NCBI GenBank assembly: GCA_900770275.1
Contig: CAAGJS010000088.1
Coordinates: 1-59,966, forward strand
Origin: Erysipelotrichaceae bacterium
GTDB lineage: Bacteria; Bacillota_I; Bacilli_A; Erysipelotrichales; Erysipelotrichaceae
Reading direction: 5' to 3'
Length of the DNA: 59,966 bases
Positions 16,347 through 24,511 of the stretch are shown one piece after another. The position numbers and the translations under genes were made by a program. The notes under the pieces are model-generated. The model saw only the letters and a list, made by a program, of their open reading frames with translations. It was not told the DNA's origin and did not search any database. How positions within the stretch are numbered: position 1 is the stretch's first letter; every line of letters starts with the position of its first letter.

Positions 16347-17015
16347 ATGAACAGATTTCTTGGAAAACTGATCGCTTCCGCTGCAGCCGCGGCGGCGGTA
16401 GGTGTCATCGCTGCAGTAATAAACAATAAGAAAGACGCGGATGAAGAAGTAAAGAAGGATGATGCTCCGGCGGATGATGACGCGGTAAGCTTCATCGATA
16501 TTGAGGATGGCGACGAGTCTGAATCCGCAGAAACAAAATCGGAAGAAACGAAGCCGGAAGAGGACAAGGCAGAAGAAGAAAAGCCGGCGGATGAACAGCC
16601 GAAGGAATTGAAGGCGGAAGAAGAAAAGGCAGAAGAAGCGCAGAAGCAGCCGGCAGCGGAACAGACTGCGGGCGAGAATGAGCTTGATGCAATTGCGCAG
16701 CTGTATCCGTATCTTTCGAAGGAATTCATCGCGGAGCAGTTTGAAAAGAACGGGGACTATAACCGTGAGTATCCGGCGGATACGCTGGTGCGGTTGATTC
16801 ATACGGTGGAGTTCGATGATCCTGCGGCTCTGACTTCGTTTGAGGAGATTGCGCGTCGGCGGGGCTATGAGATTGAGCCGTCCGGTGATCGTGAGGTAAA
16901 GATTTCGCGCCGTCTGTTTACGGAGAATGGTGCGATTCTGTCGGATATCTACAATGTGGCCAATCAGACGGCATGCCTGAAAGGAAAGTGGCTGGGCGTC
17001 GAGATTGTGCGGTAA
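16347..17015 (+). CDS. membrane-anchored protein with acidic linker, unknown function
   Basis: This 222-residue protein is of no family I recognise. An N-terminal Ala-rich hydrophobic helix (residues 8-25) is followed by about 95 residues rich in Glu, Lys, Ala and Pro, low-complexity and probably disordered. A folded C-terminal domain (about residues 110-222) mixes acidic and aromatic residues and ends near KWLGVEIVR. AGAGG precedes the ATG. It lies between asd and the ECF transporter genes and has its own downstream terminator. Confidence 0.75.
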   Translation: MNRFLGKLIASAAAAAAVGVIAAVINNKKDADEEVKKDDAPADDDAVSFIDIEDGDESESAETKSEETKPEEDKAEEEKPADEQPKELKAEEEKAEEAQKQPAAEQTAGENELDAIAQLYPYLSKEFIAEQFEKNGDYNREYPADTLVRLIHTVEFDDPAALTSFEEIARRRGYEIEPSGDREVKISRRLFTENGAILSDIYNVANQTACLKGKWLGVEIVR

Positions 17016-17026
17016 TCGCGTGAAAG

Positions 17027-17047
17027 ACAGCCTGCGGGCTGTTTTTT
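17027..17047 (+). terminator. intrinsic terminator
   Basis: ACAGCC (17027-17032) pairs with GGCTGT (17037-17042) and a run of six T follows, just after the stop of the preceding gene. Confidence 0.8.
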
Positions 17048-17057
17048 CATAGCGTTT

Positions 17058-17066
17058 TGTTATAAT
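17058..17066 (+). promoter_or_regulatory. extended -10 promoter for the ECF operon
   Basis: TG-T-TATAAT with a perfect -10 at 17061-17066, 24 bases before the ecfA1 ATG. No good -35 is visible, as is usual for extended -10 promoters. Confidence 0.7.
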
Positions 17067-17089
17067 AGGTGCGCTTTGGAGCGATGTGA

Positions 17090-17902
17090 ATGGGAATTGT
17101 TGAAGTAGAAAATCTTAGCTTTTCATACGACCAGCTGCATAACGCGGTGGATGATGTGTCCTTTTCGGTTCCGGAAGGCAGCTATACGGCGATTATCGGG
17201 CAGAACGGCTCAGGCAAGTCGACGGTGGCCAAGCTGATTACGGGCTTACTGGAAAAGAAGGCGGGAAGCATAAAGATCGATGGCATGGAGCTGAATGAAG
17301 AGAATCTTCGCGCGATCCGTCAGGAAGTGGGCATCGTGTTTCAGAATCCGGACAATCAGTTCATTGGTTCGACGGTGCGGGATGATATTGCCTTCGGGCT
17401 GGAGAATCATCAGGTGCCGCAGAAGGATATGGACGGCATCATTGATACCTATGCGAAGCGGGTTCATATGGAGGATTTTCTGAACGTGGAGCCGACGCAT
17501 CTGTCCGGTGGTCAGAAGCAGCGTGTTGCGATTGCCGGCGTACTGGCGATGCATCCGAAGATTCTGGTGTTTGATGAAGCAACCAGCATGCTGGATCCGC
17601 AGGGAAAGGCGGAGATCAAGCAGGTGATCCGTTCGCTCCATGAGGATAAGAAGCTGACAATTCTTTCGATCACGCATGATATTGACGAGATTGCGGGAAG
17701 TGATTATGTCATTGCGCTTTGCGCTGGCAAGGTTGCGATGACCGGTACGCCGCAGCAGATCTTTGCGGATGAGGATCAGATTCGCAGGATTCATCTGGAT
17801 ATTCCTTTTGCGATGAAGATGGCAAAGGAGTTAAGGGCGCATGGCGTCAAGGTCGATAACTGCATTACGATGAAAGGACTGGTGGATCAGCTGTGCCGAT
17901 AG
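17090..17902 (+). CDS. ecfA1: ECF transporter ATPase EcfA1
   Basis: This 270-residue ABC ATPase has Walker A GQNGSGKST (about residues 36-44), the Q-loop FQNPDNQFIG, the signature LSGGQKQRVAIAG and Walker B ILVFDEATSMLDP. With EcfA2 and EcfT it energises vitamin uptake through separate substrate-binding EcfS proteins, none of which is encoded here, as expected for a shared (group II) module. It overlaps ecfA2 by ten bases. Confidence 0.94.
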   Translation: MGIVEVENLSFSYDQLHNAVDDVSFSVPEGSYTAIIGQNGSGKSTVAKLITGLLEKKAGSIKIDGMELNEENLRAIRQEVGIVFQNPDNQFIGSTVRDDIAFGLENHQVPQKDMDGIIDTYAKRVHMEDFLNVEPTHLSGGQKQRVAIAGVLAMHPKILVFDEATSMLDPQGKAEIKQVIRSLHEDKKLTILSITHDIDEIAGSDYVIALCAGKVAMTGTPQQIFADEDQIRRIHLDIPFAMKMAKELRAHGVKVDNCITMKGLVDQLCR

Positions 17903-18753
17903 CGTTTGAACATGTAAGCCATGTGTACGGTGCGGATACGCCGTTTCAGTATGCGGCTTTGACGGATGTGAATCTGGAGTTTTCGGTCGGTAAGATGACG
18001 GCCATCATCGGGCAGACCGGTTCGGGGAAAAGTACCCTTGTGCAGCATCTCAACGCTTTGTTACTGCCGACGCGCGGAAAGGTGCTGGTGCTGGACAAGG
18101 TGATTGAGGCGGATCAGCCTGCCAAGGGCTTAAAGGCTCTGCGGGGGCGGGTTGGTCTTGTTTTTCAGTTTCCGGAATATCAGCTGTTTGAGGAAACGGT
18201 ATTGAAGGATGTGTCCTTTGGACCAAAAAACTTCGGCGTTTCCGAGGAAGAAGCGGAGAAGAAGGCAAGGGCGGCATTGAAGCTGGTTGGTCTGGATGAC
18301 AGCTTTCTGGAGCGCAGTCCTCTGGAGCTTTCGGGCGGTCAGAAGCGGAGGGTTGCGATTGCCGGCATTCTGGCGATGGATCCGGAGGTGATTGTGCTCG
18401 ATGAGCCGACGGCTGGCCTGGATCCGGAAGGTACGCTGGAGATGATGAAGCTCTTCTTGAATCTCAATAAGAAGATGGGCAAGACGGTTCTGATCGTTAC
18501 CCACGATATGGAGCAGGTGTTTTCGTTCTGTGACGAGGTGGTCGTGATGGAACATGGGCAGCCGCGCATTCATACGAGTGTGAAGGAGTTTTTCCGTGAC
18601 GGCAGCCTGTGCCGTGAGATGAACATTCTTCCGCCGGCTCTGATTCAATTCAAGGAACAGCTGAGGGAAGCGGGCTATTCGATCAGCGATGATGCGATGA
18701 CGATGGATGCGGTGGCATCGGAAGTTGCGAGGCAGGTGAAACATCATGGGTAA
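17893..18753 (+). CDS. ecfA2: ECF transporter ATPase EcfA2
   Basis: This 286-residue ABC ATPase has Walker A GQTGSGKST, the Q-loop FQFPEYQLF typical of the second ECF ATPase, the signature LSGGQKRRVAIAG and Walker B VIVLDEPTAGLDP. It starts at GTG 17893 inside the end of ecfA1. It heterodimerises with EcfA1 at the cytoplasmic face of EcfT. Its last codons overlap the ecfT start by eight bases. Confidence 0.94.
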   Translation: MPIAFEHVSHVYGADTPFQYAALTDVNLEFSVGKMTAIIGQTGSGKSTLVQHLNALLLPTRGKVLVLDKVIEADQPAKGLKALRGRVGLVFQFPEYQLFEETVLKDVSFGPKNFGVSEEEAEKKARAALKLVGLDDSFLERSPLELSGGQKRRVAIAGILAMDPEVIVLDEPTAGLDPEGTLEMMKLFLNLNKKMGKTVLIVTHDMEQVFSFCDEVVVMEHGQPRIHTSVKEFFRDGSLCREMNILPPALIQFKEQLREAGYSISDDAMTMDAVASEVARQVKHHG

Positions 18754-19546
18754 TGTGACACTTGGCCGTTATATTCCGCTGGATTCGCCGATTCATAAGA
18801 TGGATCCGCGGGCGAAGATCGGGGCCATGTTATTGATGCTGGTGGCGATCTTCTTTCCGGCGGGCTGGATTGGCTATGCGGTGCTGTTTGCGGCATGTAC
18901 GGTGCTGATTCTTTCGGCGAAGCTGAGCTTCCGCTATGTGTGGAAGAGTCTGAAGCCGATGCTGGTGATGATGTGCTTCCTTCTGATCATCAACATTTTG
19001 GTGGTCAAGACGGGTACGGTTCTCTTTACGATCGGTTCGTTTTCAGTTTACAGTGAAGCAATTCTGCAGACGGCGTATATTGTGGTGCGTCTGTTATTGA
19101 TGATCATGGTGACAACGACATTGACGGCGACGACGAAGCCGCTGGATATGACGCTTGGCATTGAGGATCTTCTGCAGCCGTTTGGGAAGATCGGTGTTCC
19201 GTATCATGAGATTGCGATGTTAATCAGTATTGCGCTGCGATTCATTCCGGATCTGATTGATGAGACGAACCGGATCCTGAAGGCGCAGGAGTCGCGCGGC
19301 GTCGATATGCAGGAAGGCAAGCTGAAGGAGAAGATCATGGCGATTCTTTCGCTGATCGTTCCTCTGTTTGTATCGGCGTTTCAGCGTGCGGAGGATCTTG
19401 CCAATGCGATGGAGGCACGCGGCTATGCGCCAGGCGAGCCTCGTACGCGCTACAAGGTGCTGAAGATGCGGGGCTCTGACTGGGTTCTGCTCGGTTTTGC
19501 GGCGGGTCTGCTGGTGCTGATGATTGTCTTTGCCTATGCGCTATAA
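18746..19546 (+). CDS. ecfT: ECF transporter transmembrane subunit EcfT
   Basis: This 266-residue membrane protein has about five hydrophobic segments. Two Ala-Arg-Gly-type coupling motifs (AQESRG near residue 178 and EARGYAPGE near residue 222) dock onto the ATPases. It links EcfA1A2 to interchangeable vitamin-binding EcfS subunits. Gene order ecfA1-ecfA2-ecfT-truA-rplM-rpsI is the classic Firmicute arrangement. Its stop lies inside truA. Confidence 0.94.
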   Translation: MGNVTLGRYIPLDSPIHKMDPRAKIGAMLLMLVAIFFPAGWIGYAVLFAACTVLILSAKLSFRYVWKSLKPMLVMMCFLLIINILVVKTGTVLFTIGSFSVYSEAILQTAYIVVRLLLMIMVTTTLTATTKPLDMTLGIEDLLQPFGKIGVPYHEIAMLISIALRFIPDLIDETNRILKAQESRGVDMQEGKLKEKIMAILSLIVPLFVSAFQRAEDLANAMEARGYAPGEPRTRYKVLKMRGSDWVLLGFAAGLLVLMIVFAYAL

Positions 19547-20555
19547 ATGTACGGTTTCCTATATTGGGAAGAACTACTGCGGGTGGCAATCGCAGCGTAA
19601 CGGCGACAGTATCCAGGAACAGATTGAGCATGCGCTGTACCGTCTGACGGGGCAGAAGGTGAACATTCTTGCGTCCGGGCGGACGGATAAAGGTGTCAAT
19701 GCGTCTGGCCAGGTGTTCCATTTTGATACGGACAAGGTGATGCGTCCGCGCAAGTGGCAGGGTGCGATCAATGCCTTTCTGCCGGATGATATTCATATCT
19801 GCAGCGTAGAAGAAGCTGGGCCGCACTTTCATGCGCGCTATTGTGTGCGTAAGAAGACATATGCGTATCGGATTCACTTTGGTGAGGCGGATGTGTTTTC
19901 CAGGGAATATGCCTATCAGTGTCCGTATGCAGTCGATGTCGGGAAGATGAAGGATGCGGCAAAATATCTGGTTGGGAAACACGACTTTGCGGCATTATGT
20001 TCAAACTCGTTCAAAGAGACGCCGGATCAGGTGCGTACGATCTACGATATTTCCTTCGAGAAAGAAAGGGATATGTTGACGATCCGCTTTACCGGCGATG
20101 GCTTTCTGCGCTATCAGGTGCGGATGATGAGTGCGCTTCTTCTTGAAATCGGCCAGGGCAGAAGGAAGGCGGAAGATATTCCGGTGATCCTGGCGAGCCG
20201 CTCGAAGCGCCTTGCCCGGAAGAATGCGCATCCGGAAGGTCTGACGCTGGAAAAGGTGGAATACTTCCGTATCCTTGCCGAGTCAGAGTCGACCGTCGTC
20301 AAGGAAGTGACCGAGGAATATCCAAAGATCTATGAGAAATACGGCGGCTGCGACAGGGAACAGTATGTGATTGCGGACCGTCATCTGCCAATCGTGTTCG
20401 GAATGGTGACGGTAAACAATGAAGAGGCAGAAATTGATCTGTTTTCTTCCGAATACAGAGAGAAAACTGACACCGTTTTTGAAGAACTGGCAGGGGTGTT
20501 TGAAGGGCGGAAAATCCGCTTAAAATACGGCTCAAACATTGTAAAAATGGATTGA
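19536..20555 (+). CDS. truA: tRNA pseudouridine synthase TruA with a C-terminal extension
   Basis: This is a 339-residue protein. Residues 1 to about 240 are a standard TruA, with the catalytic aspartate in ASGRTDKGVNASGQV and the later GDGFLRYQVRMM segment; the enzyme makes pseudouridine at positions 38-40 of tRNA anticodon arms. About 95 extra residues follow (245-339), folded-looking and mixed in composition, not part of usual TruA (about 245-270 residues). I chose ATG 19536, where the family N-terminus MRYKCTVSY begins; an in-frame TTG at 19524 is less likely. It overlaps ecfT by 11 bases. Confidence 0.9.
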   Translation: MRYKCTVSYIGKNYCGWQSQRNGDSIQEQIEHALYRLTGQKVNILASGRTDKGVNASGQVFHFDTDKVMRPRKWQGAINAFLPDDIHICSVEEAGPHFHARYCVRKKTYAYRIHFGEADVFSREYAYQCPYAVDVGKMKDAAKYLVGKHDFAALCSNSFKETPDQVRTIYDISFEKERDMLTIRFTGDGFLRYQVRMMSALLLEIGQGRRKAEDIPVILASRSKRLARKNAHPEGLTLEKVEYFRILAESESTVVKEVTEEYPKIYEKYGGCDREQYVIADRHLPIVFGMVTVNNEEAEIDLFSSEYREKTDTVFEELAGVFEGRKIRLKYGSNIVKMD

Positions 20556-20580
20556 CGAATAAGGGTGTGCTATCTAAAAT
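20552..20580 (+). promoter_or_regulatory. promoter of rplM-rpsI
   Basis: TTGACG (20552-20557), a 17-base spacer and TAAAAT (20575-20580). The -35 overlaps the truA stop codon. Confidence 0.8.
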
Positions 20581-20586
20581 AATAGA

Positions 20587-20640
20587 CGGCTATCCGAGCC
20601 GAAGATTGTAGCCCCGGTAAAGTTACAAATCGGAAAAACT
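20587..20640 (+). ncRNA. candidate ribosomal-protein L13 leader structure
   Basis: The transcript leader before rplM holds a hairpin CGGCT-atccg-AGCCG (about 20588-20602), then a second imperfect stem of GATTGTAG with TTACAAATC. Structured leaders that bind L13 are known in Firmicutes before rplM-rpsI. The position fits, but I cannot confirm the family consensus by eye. Confidence 0.4.
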
Positions 20641-20654
20641 GGAGGATAAGGTTT

Positions 20655-21092
20655 ATGATGCGTCAGACAACAATGGCGAAGCCTGCAGAGATGAAGAAGG
20701 TGTGGTATGTCGTTGATGCGACAGATTGCACGCTCGGCAGACTTGCAACACAGGTAGCGAACGTATTGCGCGGCAAGAACAAGCCGATCTTCACTCCGAA
20801 TGTTGACTGCGGTGACTATGTGATCGTTGTCAATGCGGACAAGGTAAAGATCACCGGCGATCAGGATGCTAAGAAGATGTATTTCTCTCATTCGATGTGG
20901 CCGGGTGGACTTCGCGTTCGTTCGACCAAGGTAATGCGTGAGCAGTACACGGTTGAATGGGTCGAGAAGGCTATTAAGGGCATGCTGCCGCACAACAAGC
21001 TGGGTGATGTGCAGAGAACTCATCTGTTTGTGTATGAGGGACCGGATCATCCGCACGCTGCGCAGAAGCCGATCGAGCTTAAGGTGAAGTAA
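20655..21092 (+). CDS. rplM: 50S ribosomal protein L13
   Basis: This 145-residue protein has typical L13 blocks: WYVVDATDCTLGRLAT, the GDYVIVVNADKV segment, KVMREQ and GMLPHNKLG. A GGAGG site lies nine bases before ATG 20655; an ATG codon directly after it is an alternative start. It is followed after 13 bases by rpsI, as in nearly all bacteria. Confidence 0.97.
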   Translation: MMRQTTMAKPAEMKKVWYVVDATDCTLGRLATQVANVLRGKNKPIFTPNVDCGDYVIVVNADKVKITGDQDAKKMYFSHSMWPGGLRVRSTKVMREQYTVEWVEKAIKGMLPHNKLGDVQRTHLFVYEGPDHPHAAQKPIELKVK

Positions 21093-21105
21093 GGAGTAAA
21101 AGACT

Positions 21106-21513
21106 ATGGCAACCAAGAAGAAGAATACAGTTACGTATATTGGAACAGGCCGTCGTAAGACGTCTGTAGCCCGTGTCTTCATGACTCCGGGTACTGGTGT
21201 GATCACAGTCAATGGCAAGTCTCTGGAAGAGTATCTGCCGCAGGCTGTTCTTCGCATGGAAGTAAACAGCCCGCTCGTTCTGACTGAGACTCAGGGACAG
21301 TTCGATATCAAGATCAACGTCGTTGGCGGCGGTTATGCCGGCCAGGCAGGCGCGATCCGTCATGGTATCTCCCGTGCTCTGCTTGAGGCTTCGGCGGATT
21401 ATCGTCCGATCCTGAAGAAGGCTGGATTCCTGACCCGTGATTCCCGTGAGAAGGAACGTAAGAAGTACGGTCTCAAGGCAGCTCGTCGCGCTCCGCAGTA
21501 CAGCAAGCGTTAA
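21106..21513 (+). CDS. rpsI: 30S ribosomal protein S9
   Basis: This 135-residue protein has YIGTGRRKTSVARVF near the N-terminus, a central GGGYAGQAGAIRHGISRAL block and the basic C-terminal tail ending in PQYSKR that reaches the P-site tRNA. It is the last gene of the rplM-rpsI unit, closed by a terminator. Confidence 0.97.
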   Translation: MATKKKNTVTYIGTGRRKTSVARVFMTPGTGVITVNGKSLEEYLPQAVLRMEVNSPLVLTETQGQFDIKINVVGGGYAGQAGAIRHGISRALLEASADYRPILKKAGFLTRDSREKERKKYGLKAARRAPQYSKR

Positions 21514-21526
21514 TCAGTTTGTCTGG

Positions 21527-21551
21527 AAGCTCGCAGAAATGCGGGCTTTTC
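21527..21551 (+). terminator. intrinsic terminator after rpsI
   Basis: AGCTCGCA (21528-21535), loop GAAA and TGCGGGCT (21540-21547), with one G-T pair, followed by a T-rich tract TTTTCTTTT. Confidence 0.8.
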
Positions 21552-21628
21552 TTTTGGCTGCGTGATAATGACGCTCTTTCCTGTGCCGAGTTGTCACATT
21601 TTTCTTTGAAAATATAAGAGGTATTAGA

Positions 21629-21805
21629 GTGCAGTTTGACCATTTTGTGGTGAAAGAAGCGGACCCGTTTTTGGTTTTGTCGCGTCCTGAAATTGTTGCT
21701 CATCGATCCACAGTTATGGTGTCAACTATTGGAGCAAAGGTTAGATACGGGTTATTTCCGGATCGCGTCGGATTGCAATTCTTACTGTTAAGGGATGTAA
21801 TATGA
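21629..21805 (+). CDS. possible 58-residue small protein
   Basis: This is a GTG-started frame with AAGAGG seven to eight bases upstream, ending at TGA 21803-21805, 16 bp before the Sel1 gene. The product starts VQFDHFVVKEADPF and has no motif I know. It may be a real small gene, a relic, or chance. Apart from the rpsI terminator and this frame, nothing else is seen in the gap 21514-21821. Confidence 0.25.
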   Translation: MQFDHFVVKEADPFLVLSRPEIVAHRSTVMVSTIGAKVRYGLFPDRVGLQFLLLRDVI

Positions 21806-21821
21806 TCTAGAGGTAATTGAT

Positions 21822-23999
21822 ATGAAATGCAATCATTGCGGGCAAGATATTCCAGATGGTTCTCTTTACTGCATCAAATGCGGGGAACAAGCACAGCCAG
21901 AATCATTTTACGAAAAGCGGAATCAGAGACTCTCTGCATATTGGGAAAGTTATCAGCGCGATCAACAAGAAGCTGAGGATACATTATTGAAAGCAGAAAA
22001 AGGCGATACTGAAGCACAGATTGAGCGCGGCAATTATTTAGCCTATGGTCTGGAGGATGGCGAGGAAAAACCGAAAGAAGCAATCCAATGGTATCAAAAG
22101 GCAGCCGATCAGGGAGATCCGAAAGCAATGATTCTGCTTGCGAATTGTTTAGGGAAAACTAACACTGTTGGACAGCTGCCGTTGGTTGAAAAGGCAATGT
22201 CTCTTAATTTCCCGCCGGCGTTTACGAAAATGGGTGATTTGTACATTGAGGGCATCGAAGTGGATGTAAACCATGAAAAGGCGCTTGAAATGTATAAAAA
22301 GGCTTATGATCTTGGCGATCCTGAAGGATTGGGAAATGTGATTTTTTTCTATCTCAATGGTGATGGAGTCCCTCATGATCTAGAAAAAGCAAAAGAAATT
22401 GCCAGGGAGGCAGCAGAGGCTGGAAGTTTCTTAGGCGAAACCGTTACCGGAATGTTTTGCTTGCGCGATGATCATGCTGAGGAAGCAGTTTCCTGGTTTA
22501 AAAAGGCTGAAAATGGCCATTTTTTTCGTACCAATGCAACAGCATGGAGCGAATTTGAAGAACAATATGGGATCTGTTATCTGCATGGCTATGGAGTAGA
22601 ACCGGACCGTAACCTGGCTTTGGAAAAGTTTATGTCTGGTGTGCAGGAGAGCGTAATCTGTCAGCTATATTCGGGGTTGCTGCTTGAAGATAGAACGATA
22701 GACCCGGAACCGGATTATGGACAATCGTTTAGTTATTATCTTCGGGCACTCGATGAGAAGGATCCCATTGCGAAATTTGTTCTAGGTTATCATTTGGAAA
22801 ATGGCTTGGGAACGGAAATTGATCTTGATATGGCGAATGGGCTTTATCGTGATTCGGCTGAGAACGGTTGTGTTCTTGCTCAATGGAAGATGTCAGAATT
22901 ATTTCAAAAAGGAATTGGAGTTGAAAAAGATCCGGAAACAAGTGCTGAATGGAGAAGAATCGCAGAAAATGGCAACCTCAGTTTATTTGAAGAAGATTTC
23001 ATGGCTGTATTTCCCTGTGATTTTGTCGAGCAAACTAAGGTTGATCGAGAATCCTCTAATGACTTGAGGAATTTTAAAGAAGAAATCTCCAAGGCCATGG
23101 GAAGTGATTGTGAAGTCACATCCATATCCCAGTCAGATATACAGGATGGCGAAATTTTCAATAAAATAACAATAAAAAGTTCTATCGGAACGGAAGGAGC
23201 CCCAAGACTAGTTTCAGAGATGGCAAACAATGGCTGCCGTATTTTGAGATTGGAAAAGTCTTTGACCGGTGTGAGTGTTATTGAATGTTTTGAAAATCTG
23301 CGGATGGAATTCAAAGATAAAGGCTTTGTTCCAGTAATTTTGAATAAGGAAGAAGACTTGCAGGATTATTCTGATATTTTCGATATTCCTTTTGATGATG
23401 GATACTATAAAGCTCTGATAAAGAAATTGGACTTCGCATCTCGTTCAGTATCAGATGATCGGTGGTCAAAAATTACACTTACCAAATACTTCATGAAAGG
23501 AATAGCTGACACAAGTATAGTGCAGGAAAAACTCACCGCTCTCAATCCACTTTCTGATGAAGAATTTGCTGATATTAAAAAGCAGTATATGAACGAACCA
23601 AATGTCCTTGATGACGATAGTGATTTAAGAATTTCAGTAGATGACATTATTGCATTGATACCAGCCCGGGAAGAAGACGTTATGGAATGGATCCCATTTG
23701 GTCTGTTCAATGATTGCCCATCTCCTGAAAATCATGTAGCTTTTTCGAGGATGCTTTTTCAAAAATATGGGGCGTTTGTGCTGAAAGTCTGGGATGGAGC
23801 AATTTATTACTACTTTCCGACCCCGATTGTACAGAAAGAAGCTATTGATGATCTTTCCGCTGAACTTTTGCAAAGAGATGAAGAAAATTTTGGCGACATG
23901 AAGGATACCGAAGAGAAATTATTCGGGAAAAAGGTTTTGAAGCTTTCATGGCTTCGTTTTGAGGAAGGCGGTTCATTTCTTTGGAATAAGGCACAATAG
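21822..23999 (+). CDS. zinc-ribbon, Sel1-repeat and DUF4253-like protein
   Basis: This 725-residue cytosolic protein has a zinc ribbon with two CxxC pairs at the N-terminus (Cys3/Cys6 and a CIKC pair near residues 19-22). A coiled, charged segment follows, and then about seven Sel1-type repeats from residue 60 to about 380 (for example AIQWYQKAADQGDPKAM and ALEMYKKAYDLGDPEGL). The C-terminus (about residues 600-720) contains WIPFGLFNDCPSPENH and YGAFVLKVWDGAIYYYF, matching what I remember of DUF4253. Sel1 repeats are protein-binding scaffolds; the role of DUF4253 is not established. The gene is visibly richer in A and T than its neighbours and stands alone, suggesting acquisition. Confidence 0.75.
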   Translation: MKCNHCGQDIPDGSLYCIKCGEQAQPESFYEKRNQRLSAYWESYQRDQQEAEDTLLKAEKGDTEAQIERGNYLAYGLEDGEEKPKEAIQWYQKAADQGDPKAMILLANCLGKTNTVGQLPLVEKAMSLNFPPAFTKMGDLYIEGIEVDVNHEKALEMYKKAYDLGDPEGLGNVIFFYLNGDGVPHDLEKAKEIAREAAEAGSFLGETVTGMFCLRDDHAEEAVSWFKKAENGHFFRTNATAWSEFEEQYGICYLHGYGVEPDRNLALEKFMSGVQESVICQLYSGLLLEDRTIDPEPDYGQSFSYYLRALDEKDPIAKFVLGYHLENGLGTEIDLDMANGLYRDSAENGCVLAQWKMSELFQKGIGVEKDPETSAEWRRIAENGNLSLFEEDFMAVFPCDFVEQTKVDRESSNDLRNFKEEISKAMGSDCEVTSISQSDIQDGEIFNKITIKSSIGTEGAPRLVSEMANNGCRILRLEKSLTGVSVIECFENLRMEFKDKGFVPVILNKEEDLQDYSDIFDIPFDDGYYKALIKKLDFASRSVSDDRWSKITLTKYFMKGIADTSIVQEKLTALNPLSDEEFADIKKQYMNEPNVLDDDSDLRISVDDIIALIPAREEDVMEWIPFGLFNDCPSPENHVAFSRMLFQKYGAFVLKVWDGAIYYYFPTPIVQKEAIDDLSAELLQRDEENFGDMKDTEEKLFGKKVLKLSWLRFEEGGSFLWNKAQ

Positions 24000-24032
24000 A
24001 CCATAGAGACACTATGGCATCTTTCAACAGCA

Positions 24033-24239
24033 TTGCAGGAAACTACTACCTATACATTGCATTGTGACAGCCAAATATTTATCGAACGCAAGATAGATAA
24101 AAAGTGGGTTGATGGACAGCATGATGTTTTTACAGAGCAATATTCTACTGGGCGTGAAATTCTGAATAACCTTTATGAAGTTGGTCTATCGTCGGCCCGG
24201 GTTGTTTGTCCCTGGACTGCTCTTAATCATTTGCATTAA
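24033..24239 (+). pseudogene. possible gene fragment after the Sel1 gene
   Basis: This open frame of 68 codons starts only at TTG and has no ribosome site. The sequence (for example QYSTGREILNNLYEVG) looks protein-like and could be the tail of a lost gene. A perfect inverted repeat CCATAG-agaca-CTATGG (24001-24017) separates it from the Sel1 gene. From 24240 to 24511 I see no gene, only a TATAAT at about 24437 without a good -35. Confidence 0.25.
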
Positions 24240-24511
24240 TCAAAGAAAGAAAATGTCCCGAAGTAACCTTTTGTCTGGACGATAAATATTCTGGGACCTT
24301 GATATTTAAAACCTGGGATAACAATCTATTTTTGAACTGAAAAAGATACCGGAGTGGATGATTTCAGATGGAAACAGATGGATTGCCCCGTTGTTTGACG
24401 GGATCAGAAGACACCAGGATGCACTGATGAATCTGCAGTATAATGGACCGCGAAACATAGATACAGGCTCCGTCCGATAACAACATGAACGGGCGAAAGG
24501 GAGCGCATTGA

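Noticed and set aside
17090..19546. Cobalt/nickel transporter (CbiO/CbiQ).
   Set aside because: Two different ATPases plus truA-rplM-rpsI downstream is the ECF housekeeping module; no CbiM/N genes are present.
24001..24017. Perfect inverted repeat CCATAG-agaca-CTATGG after the Sel1 gene as a terminator.
   Set aside because: No T run follows and the stem is AT-rich and short; at most a protein-binding site or chance.
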